Shown: in pieces, positions 1 through 5,959 of the stretch
How positions within the stretch are numbered: position 1 is the stretch's first letter
Layout: every line of letters starts with the position of its first letter
Source of the DNA: Bacteroidales bacterium UBA6401
GTDB taxonomy: Bacteria > Bacteroidota > Bacteroidia > Bacteroidales > UBA932
Assembly: GCA_002438635.1 (NCBI GenBank)
Contig: DJPX01000030.1
Coordinates: forward strand, 31,445-52,615
Reading direction: 5' to 3'
Length of the DNA: 21,171 bases
Notes under the pieces: generated by a model
Told to the model about the DNA's origin: nothing
Seen by the model: the letters and a program-made list of their open reading frames with translations, nothing else
Databases searched by the model: none
Program-made: the position numbers and the translations under genes

Positions 1-12
1 TTTCCTCTGTGT

Positions 13-43
13 CAAAATTAGAAGTACATTGTCATATCACAAA
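13..43 (-). promoter_or_regulatory. Leftward Bacteroidales-type promoter reading out of the window
   Basis: Read on the minus strand, TTTG (complement of 40-43) is followed by a 19-base spacer and then TAATTTTG (complement of 13-20). This fits the Bacteroides -33/-7 consensus TTTG-N19-21-TAnnTTTG, with the same spacer as the promoter proposed here for gyrA. It points to a gene beginning just left of base 1, which cannot be seen. Confidence 0.5.
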
Positions 44-382
44 AAGTTTATACTTCTGCCATATAAGAAGTTAGAAACGACAAAGAAAAAAATACGGTTT
101 TACTCAATTTTTTTCTATTTCCTTATCATACTATCCTTCATCCACCAAAAGCCCGTATTTGTGGATAAACACATCAACTGACTAAAGATGTAAAGAGAAA
201 TGTAGTTTGGTCAGGTTAGTCGCCCTCCATCACTTTTGTTCGAGAAAATAGTTTGTTTTCGGAAAAATGTTATTTGGATTTAGTAAAAATTATTCATAGA
301 TTTGCTCAACACATTTAAATATACTAAAATTTTGAAATTCTATTTGAAATCAATAACCAATTAAAAGATCGAATACCAACCA
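44..382. other. Gene-free AT-rich intergenic stretch
   Basis: I find no coding frame with recognisable protein features on either strand. The stretch is AT-rich. It contains one weak inverted repeat (ACTTCT/AGAAGT, about 52-71) and nothing that resembles a tRNA or a known riboswitch. The left end of the downstream insertion sequence may lie in its right part, but no terminal repeat could be identified. Confidence 0.5.
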
Positions 383-404
383 AAAAGAACATGAAAAGAA
401 CATG
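383..404. repeat. Perfect tandem repeat, 11 bp x 2
   Basis: The unit AAAAGAACATG occurs twice head to tail (383-393 and 394-404), followed by a further AAA. It lies about 90 bases upstream of the transposase, just before the two hairpins. It may be an element-end feature or simple replication slippage. Confidence 0.6.
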
Positions 405-412
405 AAACACCC

Positions 413-430
413 ATGACTTTTACAAGTCGT
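413..430 (+). other. Stem-loop upstream of the transposase
   Basis: ATGACTT (413-419) pairs with AAGTCGT (424-430) through one U-G wobble, closing a four-base loop TTAC. It is the first of two consecutive hairpins in the transposase leader. Together they could be part of the structured non-coding RNA expected of IS110-family elements, but this is inference. Confidence 0.4.
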
Positions 431-450
431 CCAAGAGGATGAAAATGGGA

Positions 451-489
451 TTATCCTTATATTTGGCATCGAACCAAATCAAAGGATAA
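451..489 (+). promoter_or_regulatory. Hairpin overlapping the transposase promoter and leader
   Basis: TTATCCTT (451-458) pairs perfectly with AAGGATAA (482-489). Inside it, after a 2x2 internal loop, ATTTGG (461-466) pairs with CCAAAT (474-479) around the loop CATCGAA. The stem ends three bases before the ATG at 493. A consensus -7 box TATATTTG (458-465) lies in the left arm. A transcript starting from it would lack the left arm and be freely translated, whereas a transcript reading in from outside would fold and hide the start region. Many insertion sequences limit expression by outside transcription in this way. Confidence 0.55.
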
Positions 490-492
490 GGA

Positions 493-1446
493 ATGGAAGG
501 AGTAAACTTCACCCAAGTAGTTCAACGGGGCTGTGGAATAGACATACACAGGGACATTGCAGTGGCCACAATAGGTGGCGAAGGTATCACGACTGAGACC
601 CGCAGTTACAAGACCTTCAGTAGTTCATTGACAGAAATGAAAGAATGGCTAATCGCGAACGGCGTGACGCACGTGGCGATGGAGAGCACGGGAGTATATT
701 GGAAACCTGTATATAAAGTGCTCGAAGGGCCGGAGCTTAAGGTGTGGATAGTGAATGCTCGACACATTAAATATGTTCCGGGGCATAAGACGGACAAGAA
801 GGATAGCGCGTGGATATGCAAGCTTCTTCTGGCTGGATTACTCAAACCGAGTTATATTCCTCCAAAGGAGCAGCGAGAGTTGCGTGATCTGACTCGTTAT
901 CGCAACAAACTGATTCAAAATATTGCATCCGAGAAGAATCGCATAATACGAGTTCTTGAAGAATGCAATGTCAAATTGGACAGTGTATTGAGCAGTACAT
1001 CTGGGGTTACAGCAAACAAACTTATCGACAAGTTGATAGAAAATGGAACCGTGACGAAGGCAGATATCGACGAGGTGTATCATCGTCGCATACAAGCCAG
1101 TAAAGAAGAGCTTTATCTTGCATGTGAAGGGTTTATTGATGAACATCAGAAGTATCTATTGCAGCTGATCCAACGAGATATAGACCAGACTCAGATGCTC
1201 ATTGATGAGTTGTCTGAGAGGCTCAAGAATCTGCTTGCACCATACGACAATGCGGTTGAGAGGCTGAAGGAGATACCAGGATTAAGTACCAAGGTTGTCG
1301 AAGACCTGATTGCTGAGATAGGATTGGATATGGAAGTGTTCCCGACAGAAAAGAATCTTGCATCGTGGGCTGGAATGAGCCCGGGGAACAACGAGAGCGC
1401 AGGTAAAAAAAAAGCTCTCGCACCAACCACGGAAACAAGCAGGTAA
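493..1446 (+). CDS. IS110-family transposase, N-terminal part (DEDD domain)
   Basis: This frame encodes the RuvC-like DEDD catalytic domain of an IS110-type recombinase. The acidic residues are visible in family context: D17 (GIDIHRD), E64 (AMESTG), D101 and D104 (DKKDSAW). A helical middle region follows (about 115-255), then the start of the second domain with the likely nucleophilic serine S302 (NNESAGKKK). After nine A (1405-1413) this frame yields only 11 further residues and stops at 1446. A -1 shift in the A run continues smoothly into the frame that ends at 1733, giving about 413 residues, a normal IS110 size. The start is the ATG just after the leader hairpin. Such enzymes move circular intermediates using an element-encoded guide (bridge or seek) RNA. 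Family identity is secure; activity is doubtful unless the frame is shifted during expression. Confidence 0.85.
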   Translation: MEGVNFTQVVQRGCGIDIHRDIAVATIGGEGITTETRSYKTFSSSLTEMKEWLIANGVTHVAMESTGVYWKPVYKVLEGPELKVWIVNARHIKYVPGHKTDKKDSAWICKLLLAGLLKPSYIPPKEQRELRDLTRYRNKLIQNIASEKNRIIRVLEECNVKLDSVLSSTSGVTANKLIDKLIENGTVTKADIDEVYHRRIQASKEELYLACEGFIDEHQKYLLQLIQRDIDQTQMLIDELSERLKNLLAPYDNAVERLKEIPGLSTKVVEDLIAEIGLDMEVFPTEKNLASWAGMSPGNNESAGKKKALAPTTETSR

Positions 1447-1733
1447 AGTCAATCATGACCGAGGCGGCTTGGGCTGCGACAAGAACCAAAGATACATTCT
1501 ATAGTGCACGTTACCACAAAGTGGCGGCCCGCAGGGGGAAAAAGCGGGCATTGATAGCTATTGGACACTCGATCCTGACGTCAGTGTGGCACGTGCTTCA
1601 CGACAATGTATTCTATAACGAACTTGGAGCAGAATATCTGACAAAACGTATCGCACAGAAACGCAAGGAGTACCTTGAACGGGAGCTCAAAGCTCTTGGA
1701 TACGATGTGAGTTTGTCCAAAGCAACCGCATAG
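1413..1733 (+). CDS. IS110-family transposase, C-terminal part (after -1 frameshift)
   Basis: Read from the last A of the run, this frame gives KSSRTNHGNKQ, then VKSIMTEAAWAA, and ends in a helical, basic tail. It is the normal continuation of the Transposase_20-type domain that begins in the previous frame. Read alone, it opens with an ATG at 1455, but a separate protein from there would lack the catalytic serine and most of the domain. It should be regarded as the 3' part of one gene. Whether the two parts are joined by programmed -1 frameshifting or transcriptional slippage on A9, or the gene is simply broken, cannot be told from one copy. A run of ten A would restore a single frame. Confidence 0.8.
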   Translation, partial: SSRTNHGNKQVKSIMTEAAWAATRTKDTFYSARYHKVAARRGKKRALIAIGHSILTSVWHVLHDNVFYNELGAEYLTKRIAQKRKEYLERELKALGYDVSLSKATA

Positions 1734-1903
1734 AAAAAGGAATAAAACAAAGGCCGATTTTTACTGGCAGAGCCTGAAATATGGTAAAGCCGAACATGAA
1801 ACTGGTCTCAACAATTAAGCGGTCAAGACTTTGCCTAGAGCACGTGTATGAAATTTTATAAATCTTAACTGTTGTAAAACTATAACCGCCGACATTAGCC
1901 ATC
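1734..1903 (+). ncRNA. Candidate guide RNA (bridge/seek RNA) region of the IS110-type element
   Basis: No protein-like frame is visible between the transposase stop and the next gene. In the IS1111 subgroup this position encodes the guide RNA, while in the IS110 subgroup it lies upstream of the gene. Small complementary segments occur, for example GGTCT (1804-1808) with AGACT (1826-1830), and the stretch ends at a terminator-like hairpin at 1904. I could not identify the paired guide loops or the donor and target cores, so the assignment rests on position and family knowledge. Confidence 0.3.
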
Positions 1904-1930
1904 GCACTTGCACACCAACGAGTGCTTTCT
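1904..1930 (+). terminator. Terminator-like hairpin downstream of the insertion sequence
   Basis: GCACTTG (1904-1910) pairs with CGAGTGC (1919-1925) with one wobble pair, around the eight-base loop CACACCAA. The T-rich TTTCTTTC follows. It could end the transposase transcript and any trailing non-coding RNA before the astacin gene. Confidence 0.45.
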
Positions 1931-2004
1931 TTCAGTTTATCTTGAACTCATCGAATTGATGTTAAACGCCTGGAAACCGGCACTTTATAGTATTTTATTT
2001 ACGT

Positions 2005-3195
2005 ATGAAAAAATTATTAATTTTAAATTCATTATTGGCTTTGGTTTTATCTTGTAACAAGGATAATCAGAATACAACGAGTGCAAATCATATCGACTAT
2101 AATGAGGAATACATTCCTAAAGGGGAGGCGGTAGAGGTACCCATTGGTGATGGCAAATCCGTATATCTGGATATGGAGGATAGTACCTATTTTCTTGGGG
2201 ATATGTTATTTTCAAAAGAGCAAATAGAATCTTTTTATCTGGGAACAAAAGCGGCATTTCGAACAGGAACTTCAGCAAGATGGACTGGGGTTGTGAAGTA
2301 TTATATATCCCCTGATTTTACCTCAACTGCCAAGAATGCCATACGTTCAGGCATATCTATGGTGGAAGAGGCTGTCGCATCAATAACTTTTCAAGAATCT
2401 AGTTCACGGCTTTCGTCGGATGGTATTAACTTCATCGCCACTCTCGACACTAACAACTCTCTAGTAGGTAAATGGTCAATCAATAATATTAATCTTCAAT
2501 ACAATCTTAATGTAGCAGGAACTGCAGCGCATGAGATTCTTCACACACTAGGTTTTTTCCATGAACAATCAAGAACAGACAGAGACTCATACGTTATCAT
2601 AAACTTTAGCAACATAAAAGATGAGTTTGTACATGCTTTTCAAACCTTTTCTCAGAAAGGTTATAACGGAAAGAATATGGGAGCTTATGACTACCAATCT
2701 ATTATGCATTATGGTTCTTGGGCTTTTGCTAAAGATTCTAGTATTCCTACTATTACTAAATTGGATGGTTCTTGTTTCAATGCTCAACGCACTCACTTAA
2801 CAAATGGAGATTTGGAGGCAATTGACAGATTATATGGCCCAATTCCTTATATACGCTCAACGGTTGATCATATCAAGGATTATAGTAGTGGCGATGATAT
2901 AAGACAAGATATTTGTTATACACATCGTATCTATTTCCGAGATTTAAACAAAAATAATGTTGCCATCAATTATGATAAGTCTCTAAAAATTACATTTACT
3001 ACATATCATTACGAAGAAACTGAGCCAGGGAATAATTATACTTCTCAAAATACCCTTTATGTAAATGTACCTGCTGGGTCTACTTTCTATGATATACCGG
3101 GCTATACGACAAATCACTATCACGAATCATATGGCATAAGTTACTTAATACACGAGGAGAATTGCTCTGTTGAAATTAATTCCGAAATATTATGA
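2005..3195 (+). CDS. Astacin-like (M12A) zinc metalloprotease, lipoprotein
   Basis: The product is a 396-residue secreted peptidase. Residues 1-17 form a lipoprotein signal with lipobox LVLSC (C17), so the mature protein should be membrane-anchored and probably exported. The catalytic domain spans about 90-280. It has the astacin zinc signature HEILHTLGFFHEQSR (zinc ligands H176, H180 and H186; catalytic base E177) followed by TDRD, and the Met-turn SIMHYG (M234) with the typical tyrosine Y236. Residues 41-85 may act as a propeptide. The last 115 residues are a polar, probably beta-rich extension I do not recognise. Substrates are unknown. The stop codon overlaps the start of the next gene (ATGA), so the two are probably co-translated. 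The gene lies directly downstream of an insertion sequence, which hints at an accessory origin. Identity as an astacin-type peptidase is nearly certain. Confidence 0.9.
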   Translation: MKKLLILNSLLALVLSCNKDNQNTTSANHIDYNEEYIPKGEAVEVPIGDGKSVYLDMEDSTYFLGDMLFSKEQIESFYLGTKAAFRTGTSARWTGVVKYYISPDFTSTAKNAIRSGISMVEEAVASITFQESSSRLSSDGINFIATLDTNNSLVGKWSINNINLQYNLNVAGTAAHEILHTLGFFHEQSRTDRDSYVIINFSNIKDEFVHAFQTFSQKGYNGKNMGAYDYQSIMHYGSWAFAKDSSIPTITKLDGSCFNAQRTHLTNGDLEAIDRLYGPIPYIRSTVDHIKDYSSGDDIRQDICYTHRIYFRDLNKNNVAINYDKSLKITFTTYHYEETEPGNNYTSQNTLYVNVPAGSTFYDIPGYTTNHYHESYGISYLIHEENCSVEINSEIL

Positions 3196-3620
3196 AACAC
3201 AGACTTGTTTTTTTGATTTCTATCTTATTTGTGTTCTCTTTTTGTGCAAAACAAGAGGAAGATTTTAAAGTATACCCAGCAAAGGAGTATATAGTTGCCT
3301 CCGAAAGAGGATGCTTCTGTGATGGTAATGGTTTATGGGCACCCTACTTTTTTGTCAAAGAAAAAGGAAGTAACATGTGGGAACAATATGACCGCATTGT
3401 GGGTTTTGATAATTATGAGCCTGGGTATGAATATCAGATAAAAGCAGAAAAGATTAAAGATAAGAGTCTATTAAAATTTGAAGATGGTCCATGTTGTATC
3501 TACCTGCGTTTGGTGAAAGTGATATCTTCAGAGAAGAGGGACACCGAAGGCCTTCCAGATAATTACATTCGTTATAGTGAAGAATTACCTCCACCCAGTG
3601 AGTATTTCCCACATAAATAA
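3192..3620 (+). CDS. Small lipoprotein, DUF4377-like
   Basis: This is a 142-residue predicted lipoprotein with signal residues 1-17 and lipobox FSFC (C18). The mature part contains CFCDGNG, a WAPYFFVKEKG strand and the string IVGFDNYEPGYEYQIKAEK. That string resembles the DUF4377 family of small Bacteroidota lipoproteins, in which a GF(x)YEPGYEY-like segment recurs. Four mature cysteines besides the lipidated one (two in CFC, two in PCC) could form disulfides. The ATG overlaps the TGA of the astacin gene, so expression is coupled to the protease. An inhibitor, chaperone or surface partner of the protease is a reasonable guess from position only. The family match is from memory and moderate. 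Confidence 0.75.
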   Translation: MKHRLVFLISILFVFSFCAKQEEDFKVYPAKEYIVASERGCFCDGNGLWAPYFFVKEKGSNMWEQYDRIVGFDNYEPGYEYQIKAEKIKDKSLLKFEDGPCCIYLRLVKVISSEKRDTEGLPDNYIRYSEELPPPSEYFPHK

Positions 3621-3637
3621 TGACGAATCATACATAG

Positions 3638-3671
3638 AGCGCGAGATCTTGAATTGATCCCGCGCTTTTTT
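3638..3671 (+). terminator. Intrinsic terminator of the astacin-lipoprotein unit
   Basis: AGCGCG (3638-3643) pairs with CGCGCT (3661-3666). After one A-C mismatch, GATC (3645-3648) pairs with GATC (3656-3659) around the loop TTGAATT. A run of six T (3666-3671) follows on the plus strand. No T run follows on the minus strand, so it serves the rightward unit. Confidence 0.85.
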
Positions 3672-3688
3672 AATAATGCCACAATGGA

Positions 3689-4561
3689 TTATAGTTCTGT
3701 CATTTTATCCATAACCAGTTCGACGAGCTGTGCTACGCGTGGCTTGTAGTCGGTATTGGCATCTTTAAGATAACGATGCGCGATGACACAACATACGGTG
3801 ATGGCTTCGTGTCCCAGATGTTTTGCGATACCGGCAATAGCGGAGCCTTCCATTTCGAAGTTAGTAATCTTACGATCTTCGTATCTATATGATTCTATAT
3901 CCTCCAGCATATTAGGCATCGCAAGTTGCTGCCTAACGACTCTTCCCTGAGGGCCATAAAACCCTGGAGCTGATATGGTCATGCCACGAACTGTCGAATC
4001 TGAAAACAGATCGATAAGCTTTTGTGAGGCGTGGATGAAATACGGAGTCGGTAGCACTTTGGGCCAATTCATATGCTCCATAAAGGTTTTTTCCATATCT
4101 GCATTTGTTATTTCTTCGCGATGAGCATACCAGTTTAGTAGCCCATCGAAGCCGACAGAAATATGTGAAAGCACGAAAGCGCCAAGCGGAATTTCTGGCT
4201 GAAGAGCTCCGCAGGTACCAAGCCTAACTATATTAAGCGTCGTGTGCTTGGGCTTTACCTCGCGAGTGGAGAAGTCTATGTTGGCAAGAGCGTCTAACTC
4301 GGTCATTACGATATCGATGTTGTCTGTTCCGATGCCAGTAGAAAGTGCTGTTATGCGTTTGCTTTTGTAAATACCTGTTGCCCAGACGAATTCCCTAGAT
4401 GCTCCTTCGCATTCTAATCTTTCGAAATAGGGTTTAAACATTGCTACACGTCCAGGGTCACCGACTAAGATGACGTTTTGGGCCAATTGCTCGGGACGGA
4501 TGTGCAAGTGAAATATTGAACCATCCGAGTTGATAATGAGTTCTGATTCTGCAATTCTCAT
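3689..4561 (-). CDS. udp: Uridine phosphorylase-like nucleoside phosphorylase
   Basis: The 290-residue protein belongs to the PNP/UDP phosphorylase family (NP-I), which splits a nucleoside with phosphate into base plus (deoxy)ribose-1-phosphate in pyrimidine salvage. Visible elements are the phosphate-binding GDPGRV (34-39, R38), STGIGTDN (74-81), VRLGTCGAL (112-120, R113), YGPQGR (202-207; the Gln-x-Arg pair that reads the uracil ring in uridine phosphorylases) and the ribose-binding NFEMEGSA (234-241, E236-M237-E238). It is somewhat longer than the E. coli enzyme (about 253 residues), owing mainly to extra sequence around 95-110 and 140-170. It is the last gene of a minus-strand operon, 11 bases after the DUF4293 gene. 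The family is certain; uridine rather than another nucleoside as substrate is likely but inferred. Confidence 0.85.
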   Translation of the reverse strand: MRIAESELIINSDGSIFHLHIRPEQLAQNVILVGDPGRVAMFKPYFERLECEGASREFVWATGIYKSKRITALSTGIGTDNIDIVMTELDALANIDFSTREVKPKHTTLNIVRLGTCGALQPEIPLGAFVLSHISVGFDGLLNWYAHREEITNADMEKTFMEHMNWPKVLPTPYFIHASQKLIDLFSDSTVRGMTISAPGFYGPQGRVVRQQLAMPNMLEDIESYRYEDRKITNFEMEGSAIAGIAKHLGHEAITVCCVIAHRYLKDANTDYKPRVAQLVELVMDKMTEL

Positions 4562-4572
4562 AATAGTGTTAT

Positions 4573-5001
4573 TTATTTTTTTCTTTTGGTGGCGCGGAGT
4601 CTGGATGCGCTGCGCACTAGTAGTTCGTCAGCGAAGACCCCCTTTATAGCTAGGATTTCGAATACGAAAGCTATAGTCGGAAGAATCGCAGTCCAACTGA
4701 AAACAAACTCTTTGCCTAATGTGAAATAGTCTACTGCAAGCCATATCTGCAGGGCAAGTATAAGCACGGCACTGCCTGCAGCTGCTCTTATCTGTAGAGA
4801 CCGATGCCCCCAGCTGAACAGAGCTATGATATTAGCAACAAGTGAGATGAAAATAAAAATGGCGTAGGGCAACTTGCTTATGTATCGAACTTTTTCGATC
4901 GTTTGCGGGTCGGAATAGTCTACGCCGGCATTTCCGAAAACCAGTGTAAGTAAAATCGCTGATACTATAGCGAAGTAAAGTGTTTGAACTCTTTGCCACA
5001 T
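4573..5001 (-). CDS. DUF4293 four-helix membrane protein
   Basis: This is a 142-residue integral membrane protein with four hydrophobic segments, at about 8-24, 45-65, 73-92 and 102-120. The opening MWQRVQTLYF and the basic tail, which includes ADELLVRSASRLR, match the DUF4293 family. That family is confined largely to Bacteroidota and has no known function. The gene is the middle member of an operon, starting 6 bases after the LytTR regulator gene and ending 11 bases before the phosphorylase gene. Length is normal for the family. Nothing in the sequence suggests a catalytic role. Confidence 0.85.
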   Translation of the reverse strand: MWQRVQTLYFAIVSAILLTLVFGNAGVDYSDPQTIEKVRYISKLPYAIFIFISLVANIIALFSWGHRSLQIRAAAGSAVLILALQIWLAVDYFTLGKEFVFSWTAILPTIAFVFEILAIKGVFADELLVRSASRLRATKRKK

Positions 5002-5007
5002 AAGGAT

Positions 5008-5892
5008 TTATCGTGTATTAAATCGAGACAGAAACCCTTCTTCATAGGTCTTGGATATAGGGATAGGCTCTATCTCTCTGAGTCCAAGATTAATACTGAA
5101 TGTGCCATCTTTTTGTCGGATCATCTGTTCGATTTTGTTTATATTTACAATATATTTACGATGACAACGAACAAGGTCGCTATCAGAAAAACTTTCTTCA
5201 ATGGTTTTCAGGCGACAGCGGAGCATATATTGTTTTAATTCATCATAACTATCTTGATACCATACTTTTATATAGTTATCATCGGATTCTATATAGTAAA
5301 GGTTGTTCTGATTTATGACTAATTTCAGTGTGCCAGCATTATCATAAAGTGTGATTCTCTTATCCTCTTGAGGGCTGGACACAATATCAGAAACGACATT
5401 GCTGAAATTCATAAGACGTATTGTCTGGTCTCTTTCTGATATGGTGCAGTATTGTATGGAGATTATATTGGGAACACCTATCCCAAATATGCAGAACACT
5501 ATGCAACTTGCAAAGTAATTCCATGTAGTCGCATTGCCTGATGGCGTTGAGAGCCAGCCGTACTTGGTTCCGAAATAGGTTACTCCAGTATAAAGAAGAC
5601 TTACTACCAATGCTTCAGTAAAACACCATGTAATGTATCCTAATATGGTTATGTTCTTGTTCCTTAATGAGTATAAAAGTGCTCGGGATATTCCTAAAAG
5701 CAGAAAACAGAAGGCCCAGAATGATATAGTTAGTATAGTTGCTCTACCAGGTGCTAGTCGAAACCATCCGCCTATTGATAGTGGCGCCAGCAGAAGTACG
5801 CTCATAAGAGAAAACAATGCGGTGAAAACCACATTGAAAGACATCTGCTTTTTACTTATAATGTATTTTGGTAAACTATCCGTTAAAGCCAT
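5008..5892 (-). CDS. Membrane-anchored LytTR-type transcription regulator
   Basis: The 294-residue protein has four predicted transmembrane helices (about 20-40, 53-73, 83-105 and 126-147), a linker, and a C-terminal LytTR DNA-binding domain (about 185-290). Recognisable LytTR features are YYIESDDNYIKVW (199-211) and LVRCHRKYIVNINKI (240-254). Such proteins bind DNA directly from the membrane and may sense a signal through the membrane part; no receiver domain is present. I choose the ATG at 5892. The frame stays open to a TTG at 5910, but a consensus -7 box (TATCTTTG) covers that TTG and lies only seven bases before the ATG, so the TTG is probably not transcribed. It heads the operon with the DUF4293 and phosphorylase genes. 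Its target is unknown. Confidence 0.88.
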   Translation of the reverse strand: MALTDSLPKYIISKKQMSFNVVFTALFSLMSVLLLAPLSIGGWFRLAPGRATILTISFWAFCFLLLGISRALLYSLRNKNITILGYITWCFTEALVVSLLYTGVTYFGTKYGWLSTPSGNATTWNYFASCIVFCIFGIGVPNIISIQYCTISERDQTIRLMNFSNVVSDIVSSPQEDKRITLYDNAGTLKLVINQNNLYYIESDDNYIKVWYQDSYDELKQYMLRCRLKTIEESFSDSDLVRCHRKYIVNINKIEQMIRQKDGTFSINLGLREIEPIPISKTYEEGFLSRFNTR

Positions 5893-5899
5893 ATAAAAG

Positions 5900-5907
5900 C
5901 AAAGATA
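5900..5907 (-). promoter_or_regulatory. -7 box of the LytTR operon
   Basis: On the minus strand TATCTTTG matches TAnnTTTG exactly and ends seven bases before the ATG at 5892. Transcription would begin at, or a few bases before, the start codon, giving a leaderless or nearly leaderless mRNA. A TTTG occurs 23 bases upstream (complement of 5931-5934), a little farther than the usual -33 spacing. Confidence 0.6.
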
Positions 5908-5918
5908 CAAAAATTTAC

Positions 5919-5926
5919 TATCTTTG
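5919..5926 (+). promoter_or_regulatory. -7 box of the fabF-type gene
   Basis: TATCTTTG is an exact TAnnTTTG match, pointing right. Its predicted start near 5932 leaves a leader of about 28 bases before the ATG at 5960. This box and the LytTR box are only 11 bases apart on opposite strands, so the two promoters probably compete. No TTTG is seen at the usual -33 distance. Confidence 0.6.
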
Positions 5927-5959
5927 CCCCCAAAATAATATGAGAAACTTAGATTAGTT

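Larger units (their letters stand above)
413..1930 (+). mobile_element. IS110-family insertion sequence (ends not resolved)
   Basis: The core is a transposase with an N-terminal DEDD domain and a C-terminal Transposase_20-type domain, the architecture specific to the IS110/IS1111 family. These elements usually lack conventional terminal inverted repeats and target duplications, and I found neither. The limits given are therefore only the outermost structured sequences around the gene: the hairpin at 413 and the terminator-like hairpin ending near 1930. The true ends may differ by one or two hundred bases. The transposase reading frame is interrupted once, so the copy may be inactive. Confidence 0.55.

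Noticed and set aside
1687..1902. Minus-strand frame of 71 codons across the insertion-sequence end
   Set aside because: It overlaps the transposase 3' end and the candidate RNA region, has no recognisable protein features, and lacks a promoter-like sequence.
467..1955. CATCGAA at 467-473 and 1949-1955 as terminal repeats or target duplication of the insertion sequence
   Set aside because: Seven bases can recur by chance over 1.5 kb, the flanks do not match, and IS110-type elements usually make no target duplication.
1973..2004. GCCTGG...CCGGC hairpin before the astacin gene as a regulatory element
   Set aside because: The stem needs a bulge, is short, and no good promoter could be placed relative to it.
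5893..5910. Longer LytTR protein starting at TTG 5910
   Set aside because: The TTG lies inside the consensus -7 box (5900-5907 and flank) and would not be transcribed; the ATG at 5892 fits better.
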